A stretch of DNA of 38,613 nucleotides from Fragilariopsis cylindrus CCMP1102 (taxonomy: Eukaryota; Bacillariophyta; Bacillariophyceae; Bacillariales; Bacillariaceae): contig FMBT01000603.1 of NCBI GenBank assembly GCA_900095095.1, positions 1 through 38,613 on the forward strand. The letters run 5' to 3'. Both the position numbers and the translations under genes were made by a program. The notes below the pieces were generated by a model. That model saw nothing but the letters and a program-made list of their open reading frames with translations, did no database searches and was not told the DNA's origin. Within the stretch, counting starts at the first letter, position 1; every line of letters starts with the position of its first letter. This document shows positions 30,593-38,613 of this stretch, one piece after another.

Positions 30593-31074
30593 GGAATAAA
30601 AACTAGATAAGTACAGTTCTGTCCTTTGACTAGAAGTTAAAATGATACTAAATAAGTACTATTTTATTTTATAGAAATTGAAGTGTTTTTAATTAACTAA
30701 AGAGTCCTTTAAGTTTTGAATTGTTTGAAAAGCGCAAAGTTGAACTGTGCGTGTTGCCTGAGTGCTCGTATTTAAATGTATATTGAAATACCTCGTGTAT
30801 TATTGAAGCGGAAAGATCCTCTTCAGAACTCGTGATTTGAAATTATGTGTTGTTGTCTAAAAGAATTTATTCTTTTTCATGCCACGCTTCTCCCATAAAT
30901 AGTTAGAATGTGTCGCATAGCAACATTATTATTATTATTATGTAAGTCGGTCTATTTCTAGATAAAGTGTCATAAGGTTTTCTTCCAAACAATTCAAATA
31001 ATGAGATGGGGTTCTCAAGGTTAAGTTTTCTAAGAGACCGAAGACAACAATGCTGCGCTCACATAGATAAATAT

Positions 31075-31310
31075 CAATGATTGTTGATTATGCTTGTTCT
31101 TCTTCCTTCTTTGATTCATCCCCACAAGCAAATATTACAATGATTGTTAATTATGCTTGTTCTTCTTTCTCTTTTGATTCATCCCCACAAGCATTAGAAA
31201 ATACTACAAAAGACTAAAAAGCGTGAACAATTATTAGAAATCGCAAATTGTAGCTCTCACAAGAACATAAAAGCGAAACAAAAACGCGTTAACAATTATT
31301 TGAAATCGCA
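31075..31310. repeat. Two consecutive ~62-66-bp tandem duplications upstream of the DUF6824 gene
   Basis: First pair: CAATGATTGTT(G/A)ATTATGC followed by TTGTTCTTC and TTTGATTCATCCCCACAAGC, at about 31075-31137 and 31138-31200. Second pair: AACAATTATT(A/T)GAAATCGC followed by AAATTGTAGCTCTCA, at about 31227 and 31291. Both pairs lie 150-400 bp upstream of the ATG at 31457. Confidence 0.85.
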
Positions 31311-31456
31311 AATTGTAGCTCTCATAAAATTAAAAATATTCACAAGAACAAACAAGCGAAACATAAGCTTTAAACTCTTTACACTACAGAGTAAATACAC
31401 AACGAAACGAACAGAACTGAACAAAACAAAACAAAACAAAGAGTACGCTAACCAAA

Positions 31457-32480
31457 ATGATGGACAACCATAGCGCCGTTTTACCTTCCATCACAAGCAG
31501 TTCAGCATTAATTCGACCCATCCGTGTTTCTTCCACTTCCTGTCAACGCAGTACTACTACTACTACTACTACGAACAGCAACAGCAACAGCAACAGTTAC
31601 AAACTCTTCAGTAACGAGATCCTTCCTACTCCATCATTGCTTGCATTATCAGCAATACCGTCTCTTGATTCATCACACTCATCACAGAGTCCATCACCGA
31701 ATCTAAGTTCGAGTCCGAGTCTATCTCAAATAGCTCAACTACCTTCTGATAACACTGTCGTTATCGGAAAAGGAAAAGTTCCACGTAAGGCTACTGGTAA
31801 TCTCAAATTAAAGGCCCTCGTACGAAGTAAGTTGCAAGACTACACAAATGCAAAGTCTAAAATGGTCAAATCATCTATTGTTTCCAATATTTATGATACA
31901 ATTGTTAAATCGTGTTGTTGTGCTTTACAATCATCAGACGCAGTAGTAGCAGTACACTCGTCAGAGTCGAAATCAACGGAATCCACAGAATCAAGTAACG
32001 ACGCTAAAATTACTAAAAATCCACCATTTATGAGATATAATGGTAAAATTTATCTATCAGTATCGGTATCAGTTGCACGCAAAATGATTACATCAACATT
32101 CCGTGATTGTTTATCATCTAAATATAAATCAAGTTCTAAAAACAAGGCTGCTAAACGACGACAAGCAAACAAAGAAAAACAATTCCAAGCACCAATGAAA
32201 CTACATACACAATCTTTATCTCGTGCTATTACCTTTGATATTAATCATCTGGCTAATAACACCATTAAAACGAATGCTATGTAACAGCTGATGGTGAGCA
32301 ACTGCATCGCCGCCAATTCTAAGTTCAAGTCAATATTATTTACCAAGAATTGAACCATTTAATAATGAGCCTGTTATGTATGAATTTTTAGGTCCTATTG
32401 ATACATCAATGTTTGATGCTATCCCATTACCAGCATTAGATTGTGCATCAACATCATCGGCACCTGATATCTCAATGTAA
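31457..32480 (+). CDS. DUF6824-domain protein with one very short intron
   Basis: Exon 1 is 31457-32280 and exon 2 is 32324-32480, joined across a 43-bp GT-AG intron (32281-32323) to give 326 residues. Without splicing the frame stops at 32284. Residues 1-95 are Ser/Thr/Asn-rich. Residues ~96-235 match the DUF6824 pattern common in diatoms (typically DVLxGRGxxxxxxGN): DNTVVIGKGK, KATGNLKLKALVRSKLQDY, AKSKMVKSSIVSNIYDTI, FMRYNGKIYLSVSVSVARK, FRDCLSSKYKSSSKNKAAKR. The usual GRG is GKG here. Exon 2 adds QYYLPRIEPFNNEPVMYEFL, FDAIPLPALD, an acidic/Pro tail like other family members. The family is abundant in diatom genomes and often suspected to be nuclear, but its biochemical role is not established. 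An acceptor six bases further right (49-bp intron) would also keep frame. Confidence 0.8.
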
Positions 32481-34561
32481 TAATGTAAATGTGATTGGAT
32501 GTGAAGTGAAGTGAAGTGAAGTGAAGTGAAGGGAAGGAAAGTGGATGGGATGGGATGGATGGGATGGGATTGGATACTACTTGTTACCATGCATATATAT
32601 ATATAGATAGATGAAATATGAAATATGAATACATTACCATATAACATCATTTACAATACAACTGCTTTCTTATATCTTTAATTGAGTATGCCGTGTAGTA
32701 TGATAGTGTTTACTTCCACTGTTCTTCTTCTTCTTCTACGTTTGCGAACCCATTTTCTTTCCTATCATTCAATAGAAAATATTCGATTGATTCATCTAAT
32801 ATATTCGTGACACGAGTAAAACGCGACTACCGATTGCATTAAATCATTACAAAAACTGAGTAGAGTCGAGTCGAGTAGAGTCGAGTAGAGTCGAGTCGAA
32901 TCGAGTCGAATCAAATTAAATCAAATGAAGTCGAGTCTATTACAATGTACTTTATGATCACTGTATTTCTAATGGCAAATCTGACTCGCTCGACGTTGCT
33001 AGCTACAGTACAGTAGTTTAGTAGTGAACCGAACAAGCTCCTATTTGTTGCTGCAGGTGTTTTTTTGGTGCCCGTACTCGCTCAGAACCAGATGCGAAAC
33101 ATTATGCCTAATGACAGGTTATGTGTCAAATAATACTTTTGAATTTATTCCGGCTCTCTTTTCGGTACCATCGCATACCATCGCATACCATCGCAATCTT
33201 CATCAATATTATAATTTTTCTAGTTTGGTCGACAACGTCCTCTGCTGCAGTTACCACCCCACCCTGCTTTACCTTGATACAAGACTCCATCATTACTTTG
33301 GCATTCGTAGTTTCTGTCACAGCTACGTCTGCATTATTGCGGTTGTTGACGACGACGAGTAGTAGTAGTAGGTGTGTTGGAGAAGTAGTTGGTGGTTAGA
33401 CAGGAGGGATACATAGGACGTCAAGAACACAACAACATCACTATTGAGTATGATATAGGTATTTGATGCAATTAGTTTTATGCAGCAGTTGGAATGGCAA
33501 TAACGGGGGCAACAACAACCAACGCACAAGTGATTCCAGGAGGAAGTCTAGAAATGGCGTAACCCAACTGCTACGAGGAGGATTATATTATTCCACTTCA
33601 ACGCCGTCATCGTCCGGGACCGGAACGTAGTACTAGCAATAAATGTGCCGTTGGTGGGGGTTGAGGATGCGGCCGTGCGATTTTCGAATCATATTTCTAA
33701 TAGATGGACAGTAGGTATGCATGATTTTTTTACAACATCTGTAATTGAAAATATATTCATACTTTTATAACGCCATCTACTGTACGATAATTTATGTACA
33801 TTACAGTATCTCAACAACTCCTTCTTATTTCGCTTTCGATTCGATTCGATTCGATTGATTCGTGGTGCGCTTTCCAATGATTTTTTTTTTGTTTTTGCTT
33901 GTTGCCTGATTTCTGATTTCCCTCTTTCTTGTTTTAAAGACTAACATTCTTCTCTCGTGATTCGATTGATTGATTCATGATTCAGTCGTATTCGATTGAT
34001 TGATTGATGATTCATTCATTCATTAATGTGGTCGTTGGACAGGCGACATCACATACTGGTACTAGGGTACTAGGGTATGTCAGCCATTATTTGTTCTTCT
34101 TATGACTGCCTACTATGATTAGTATACAGTGTATTAGTACAGTACGGCACTGTTCATAAAATTATAGCAGAATAACGTAACTACAGTACTCTTGCGTCCT
34201 CGTCGCTAGCTTTCTTTATAGGTAAGCTAGGTAGGTAGGTAGAAGAACATGACATCATCTTATTAGCTATTAGCATTCGTAGTATCTATACAAGCAGTAG
34301 TAAAGTATACTAGAGTAGTCCTACGTTTGGTGTAGTGTAGTCTATAGTGTTTCAAAATTGTTCCATATTATATTATATTATCTTTTATACAGATATATAT
34401 ATATACATGACATGGTTATTGTTCTGTAATAAAATATTACGGGGGTACGGTACTGTACTGTACTGTACAGTATTATCTACAACTGTACTGCTAGCAAAAT
34501 GTGTGTAGTAGGAGGAGGAGAAAGAGGAGTTAAAGCTTCCTACACCTCTACCTTCACCTTA
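32481..34561. other. Intergenic region with pentamer microsatellites and a possible decayed gene
   Basis: Pentamer arrays: (GTGAA)n at about 32501-32531, (GGGAT)n-like at 32545-32573, and (GTCGA/GTAGA)n at about 32858-32936. ATTCG/ATTGATTG words occur at 33838-34025, and a GTACT array lies at about 34450-34472. 33040-33780 has coding-like pieces listed separately. Confidence 0.55.
33055..33780 (+). pseudogene. Possible decayed or mis-assembled coding region
   Basis: Several stretches read like protein in different plus-strand frames, flanked by plausible splice sites: FLVPVLAQNQMRNIMPND (33060-33115, after a CTGCAG acceptor), SIITLAFVVSVTATSALLRL (33280-33345), AVGMAITGATTTNAQVIPGG (33486-33560) and AVRFSNHISNRWTVG (33674-33718). 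No single spliced model joins them cleanly, and one piece follows a 7-T run where a length error would matter. Could be a pseudogene or coincidence. Confidence 0.2.
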
Positions 34562-35455
34562 CTACCTACAATTACCAAAGAATTCTTGTTGAGTTCGACG
34601 ATTTCGTTTTCGACAGGAATTTCTACTATCACGATTTAATTTATTACATTCTCGTCGTAATTCACGTTCACACAAGTCGGATGGTGATTGTTGTGATTGT
34701 TGTTGTTGCACAGATGATTGTTGTTGTGATTGTTGTTGTGATTGTACAGATGATGATGATGATGTTGTTTCTGATGTTGATTCTGATGTCGATGAGTCTA
34801 AAGAAGAAACTGAATCACACGATGATAATGATGATGATGATGAGGATAATGAGGAGAATTGTTTAAATAAAATGGATTTCCTTTCTTCCGGTGATAATCT
34901 CATACTATCAGTATTATTATTAGTTTTGGTAGTCTCATACTCAGTAATTGGAATAAAGACTACAGTATTTACATTATAAGTCCAACCTAATTGAATTGGA
35001 CAACCTTCTAAACAACAGGGATGATCTCCTAATACTTGTGGATACGAACGTATTTCACAATTTCCAAAACTCACTCCACGAGATTGTTGAGGTATATCTA
35101 CAGATGATAATTGAGTAGTAGGTTCTGTTGTTTCATCAGTTTCATCATCATCGTGAGTACACATTGTTACGGTACTGGTTATACACGTTGTGTCTGTTTC
35201 TGTGTCAGTGTCAGTGTCAATACTACTGTCATTAGGCGTGATAAAAGGAGTAGTAGTACTACTACTGGCACTGTTACCACGTTTCTGTTGTTTTTTTTTT
35301 CTTTTCATACCATCATCATTGCCAGTGGTGCGGCTACAACGACTGGACTTGCTGTGATTGTTGTGATCTACACTTGTACTGCTGCCTGTTCGCAAAGAAT
35401 GCAATTGCAACAGAAGTGAATTAATATTCGGTATTAATCGACTACGTCGTCCCAT
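34562..35455 (-). CDS. Diatom 'VSF...LGD' domain protein
   Basis: A 297-codon frame without introns. Residues 1-125 are basic and Ser/Thr/Asp-rich, with KRKKKQQKRG as a possible nuclear signal. Residues ~125-200 match a conserved diatom domain that I recall as SVSFxxVxIREYxxxLGDNPxxxxGPPLxLGW...YE...R: here GVSFGNCEIRSYPQVLGDHP, CPIQLGWTYN, FIPITEYET, RLSPEERKSILFKQF. The usual Asn of LGDNP is His here. Residues 200-255 are Ser and Gln/Ser runs. The basic C-terminus (LRRECNKLNRDSRNSCRKRN) resembles the Arg-rich ends of the family. Function unknown. Confidence 0.75.
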   Translation of the reverse strand: MGRRSRLIPNINSLLLQLHSLRTGSSTSVDHNNHSKSSRCSRTTGNDDGMKRKKKQQKRGNSASSSTTTPFITPNDSSIDTDTDTETDTTCITSTVTMCTHDDDETDETTEPTTQLSSVDIPQQSRGVSFGNCEIRSYPQVLGDHPCCLEGCPIQLGWTYNVNTVVFIPITEYETTKTNNNTDSMRLSPEERKSILFKQFSSLSSSSSSLSSCDSVSSLDSSTSESTSETTSSSSSVQSQQQSQQQSSVQQQQSQQSPSDLCERELRRECNKLNRDSRNSCRKRNRRTQQEFFGNCR

Positions 35456-36600
35456 AATGAATAAAGAGTTGAGTATAGTTTAGTTTAGTTTTTGGATTGT
35501 GCGTGTTATCTTGATCGTATTCGATACAAGTAGCAGCAAGAACTGGAATTTTTGTTCCTTGTTGTTGTGATTCTCATGGAAGGCAATGAAACTTCGTATA
35601 CTGTACAATTAGTAATTGTACTGGTACTATTATTATAATATTTATATTTATTATGTGTGAATGTTGTGTTGTGAGCGACTGTTGTGAGTAATGTGAAGCG
35701 AATGCTGTAGTCTTGCTTTTTTGTGCTGTTGTTGTCTTTGCTTGGTTACGGTATACTTGTATTTGATTTGAATATCGCTCAGGATGTGTTGCTGCTGCCT
35801 GCTGTGATATTTTTTTTTCGACCTCACTCAAGCAAGAATGATGAGGGAGGCAGTACTAGTACCGGTATTTGAGTAAGAATCGAGAGGCTGTGTGCAGCCC
35901 GAGAGGCCCCGTTTACAAATAGCTACCGATCGTACGAAACTCCGTTCTTCTTCCGATTTTGGCGCTTCATAACGTTACGGTACGGTATGACATTCATAAA
36001 AAGAGTGCTGTGGCTGTAATGAAATTGCGTGCGTTCTTCCTATTGGCTCTCGAGGCATTCTGGAATTCACGATTACCATAAATGTGCAAATTGATGACGC
36101 AAGTTAACGCATGACGACGACGTGTACATGTACTTACTAAAAAAGAAATAATTAATTGTTGGTTCACGACGCGATAACGAAATGAACAGCCGACAAACAG
36201 ACATCAATTCAAAAACGTACTTCTGACGACAAATAAATAAATTATAAGAATACATAAGTAGATTTTAACAAAGAATTCCGTCACGTACGTACGGACGGAC
36301 GACGGCATGCTAGATCAAAAAGAATTTTTTTTTTTTCAAATCCTTTTTAGCCCACTGTACTGTACTACTGTACTGCACATAATTAATTACAAACACTGTG
36401 TAGATTGAACTGATCACTCTTTTTCTCCTTGACTTTCCTTTCCTTTTGTCTTTTCTTTTTTGTGTACAGTCACTGAAAACAACAGATTCCAACTAAACAT
36501 TTATTATTTGATGATGGTGATGATGCAATGATATTGAGATGCTTACCTCAAGGAGTGTTGTTGTTGTTTGTTCATCATCCCACTCCACCCTACCTATCTC
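35456..36600. other. Non-coding region
   Basis: Upstream region of the 'VSF...LGD' gene. It holds TACTGTAC-type words (36355-36380) and a T-rich tract at 36326-36337. The 85-codon frame at 35574-35831 is low complexity and not supported as a gene. Confidence 0.5.
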
Positions 36601-36638
36601 TTTCTGCCTACTATTAGAATGGATGGATGTGTTTGTGG

Positions 36639-36640
<2 letters not shown>

Positions 36641-36677
<37 letters not shown>

Positions 36678-36701
36678 TCTCTCTCTCTCTTCCTTCCTAT
36701 A

Positions 36702-36732
<31 letters not shown>

Positions 36733-37076
36733 CTCTTGCTATTATTCACTTCCTATATCATCCTCTTTCTGTTCAATAATTAGTCATATCATGTGTGTGT
36801 TTGTTAAATTGCATTCTCTCTCTCTCTCTCTCTCTCTCTCTTCCTCTCTCTCTCTCTTCCTTCCTATATCTCTCTCTCTCTCTCCCTCTCTCTCATACTC
36901 TTGCTATTATTCACTTCCTATATCATCCTCTTTCTGTCCAATAATTAGTCATATCATGTGTGTGTTTGTTAAATTGCATTTGTGCATGCATTCATGTGTG
37001 TGTGTGTCTGTCTGCCTGTCTTTCTGAGAGCGTCTCTCTCTCTCTCTCTTCCTCTTCCTTCCTCTTCCTTCCTATA

Positions 37077-37113
<37 letters not shown>

Positions 37114-37292
37114 CTCTTGCTATTATTCACTTCCTATATCATCCTCTTTCTGTCCAATAATTAGTCATATCATGTGTGTGTTTGTTAAATTGCATTTGTG
37201 CATGCATTCATGTGTGTGTGTGTCTGTCTGCCTGTCTTTCTGAGAGCGTCTCTCTCTCTCTCTCTTCCTCTTCCTTCCTCTTCCTTCCTATA

Positions 37293-37331
<39 letters not shown>

Positions 37332-37410
37332 CTCTTACTATTATTCACTTCCTATATCATCCTCTTTCTGTCCAATAATTAGTCATATCATGTGTGTGTT
37401 TGTTAAATTG

Positions 37411-37446
<36 letters not shown>

Positions 37447-37503
37447 CTCTCACTATTAGTCACTTCCTATATCTTTCTTTTTCTGTCTAATAATTAGTCA
37501 TAT
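36641..37503. repeat. Higher-order CT satellite, 5 units of 115-218 bp
   Basis: Each unit is a (CT)n tract, then CATACTCTTGCTATTATTCA, CTTCCTATATCATCCTCTTT, CTGT(C/T)CAATAATTAGTCATA, TCATGTGTGTGTTTGTTAAA and TTGCATT. The CATACTC word recurs at 36729, 36894, 37110, 37328 and 37443, giving steps of 165, 216, 218 and 115 bp. The two longer units add TGCATGCATTCATGTGTGTG, TCTGTCTGCCTGTC and TTTCTGAGAGCGTC and are nearly identical. All Ser/Leu frames across it are repeat artefacts. Confidence 0.95.
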
Positions 37504-37538
<35 letters not shown>

Positions 37539-38613
37539 AATAGAGCACACACAACCTCTCCTGCCTCCAATCCTACTATGATTCTCTCACCTTTTTTCTC
37601 TCTATACATATCATATCATATATATATATAAGTACTTATGCATGCATGCATGCATGCATGTGTGCGTGTCTAGTCTTTCTGAGAATAATGCTCTCTCTCC
37701 CACCCTCGCATTTTCTCACCCCATCTCAACACTCTTTCTACTGCTACCTATTACCTTGCATTTATGCATGCATTCATTTGTGTGTGTGTCTGTCTTTATT
37801 TCTGAGAGCGCTCCCCCCCCCCCCCCCCCTCTCTCTCATTGTCTCACTATTATTCTCTCTTTCTCAAACAAATGCAGTATACACATCAGCAGTAGTATTG
37901 CTTTACAACACACATCTTTCGTATTTTTTGTGTTGACGATGGTTAGGTTTGTGGATTCATGTTCCTGTCTACCTAACTTTCTAGCTACATGCGGTCATGG
38001 GTAGGCAGGTGCATGTGTGCTATCCTACAATGTGTGGTGTGTAAATTAATCCACCACATATCATATGTACATTCAAAGTGCTCTGTTGCTAACCATGGCA
38101 TACATGCCTGTGTGCATTGAAGCGCCTGGTTGCTCACCTTCCATAGATACAGCATGCATTTCTTGTCTTGTGAACCTGGAAACAGATCTTGTAGAGGGGG
38201 TCTGCCTACACCTACTGAAATTGTACATTTATCCATCCCCAAGCTTTTTGTGTAGTGGTCTTCTCCTGTTGTTTTTTGTATAGAGCGCTCTGTCCATTTC
38301 ATCCTCTCTCTGTCTTTCTAAGACCTTGAGGAGCAAAGAGGCAGCTATTAAATAATAAGTTATATATTTCATCCTCTCTATCACCCTCTCTCTTTCTTTC
38401 TCTCTACAATTGGCATATATATGTGCCTCACTATAACACTATTATTCATCCTCTCTCTTTTTGAACTGTCATTTATTAGCCTGATGCGCATCTCTCTCAT
38501 TCTATCTATATAATAATAGCATTTGTTTGTGTGTTTTATTCTGTAGAGAGGGCTATCCCTCACATCCTCTGAATCTCTCACTACTATTAACCCTCTCTCT
38601 CTCTCTCTCTGAA
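37504..38613. repeat. CT/GT/TGCA microsatellite-rich DNA to the window end
   Basis: (GT)n at 37506-37534, (TA)n at about 37619-37631, (TGCA)n at about 37639-37661, a run of 17 C at 37813-37829 and (CT)n stretches up to 38612. The unit word TCTGAGAGCG reappears at 37801 and a TCTGAGAATAATG relative at 37678, so diverged copies of the 36.6-37.5 kb satellite continue. The short frames at 37985-38302 show no family features. Confidence 0.8.

Larger units (their letters stand above)
29627..31456. other. Shared upstream region between the RGLE gene and the DUF6824 gene
   Basis: The two flanking genes are divergently transcribed, so this 1.8 kb should hold both promoters. It carries three tandem duplications (29749-30012, 31075-31200, 31219-31310), an 8-bp-stem hairpin at 29816-29838 and dispersed repeat copy B at 30547-30592. 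No gene found inside. Confidence 0.55.

Noticed and set aside
35574..35831. 85-codon minus-strand frame
   Set aside because: Low-complexity Gln/Thr/Ile sequence with no recognisable domain or splice support.
36539..37497. Ser/Leu/Tyr-rich plus-strand frames
   Set aside because: Translations of the CT satellite; repeated units explain them fully.

Overview
The window looks like nuclear DNA of a diatom, probably a raphid pennate of the Fragilariopsis/Pseudo-nitzschia/Nitzschia kind. That placement is inferred from protein families recognised by eye, not from a search. The evidence is: genes with short GT-AG introns; a plastid terminal oxidase behind a signal and transit peptide; several families that I know mainly or only from diatoms (a DUF6824 protein, an 'RGLE'-motif protein, a 'VSF...LGD' domain protein, and a membrane-anchored LRR protein with a characteristic multi-pass N-terminus); and proteins full of Asn, Asp, Thr, Ser and Gln runs encoded by trinucleotide microsatellites. 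No viral genes, CRISPR array or intact transposon was seen.

Layout: 171-6069 (-) is a very large acidic protein ending in a tandem BRCT pair, with TQ-rich repeats and a possible divergent FHA region near the N-terminus, a layout like the DNA-damage mediator MDC1. 6673-8262 (-) is a plastid terminal oxidase (PTOX). 9456-15010 (-) is a gene of about 17 exons for a multi-pass membrane protein with an LNR-like motif, leucine-rich repeats and a Cys-rich tail. 15011-18301 is mostly non-coding and holds a ~191-bp tandem satellite and a CCATAY hexamer array. 18302-20008 (-) is an unrecognised Gln/Ser-rich protein with an Arg/Gly-rich tail. 22185-26963 (-) is a long acidic protein ending in a villin-headpiece-like domain. 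28913-29626 (-) is an RGLE-family protein. 31457-32480 (+) is a DUF6824 protein with one very short intron, and is the only confident gene on the plus strand. 34562-35455 (-) is a 'VSF...LGD' family protein. From about 36.6 kb to the end the window is CT/GT-rich satellite DNA.

The genes do not form an obvious pathway: this is an ordinary nuclear neighbourhood with one chromatin/DNA-repair candidate, one plastid redox enzyme, one cell-surface receptor-like gene, one probable cytoskeletal protein and several lineage-specific proteins that may be nuclear. The main points for follow-up are the MDC1-like architecture, the headpiece protein with its repeated short motifs, the modular microexon structure of the LRR gene, and three places where a convincing reading frame is broken by a single nucleotide (BRCT gene, LRR gene, RGLE gene). 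Those breaks may be assembly errors, allelic lesions, or, in the BRCT case, a shift located exactly at a stop codon.
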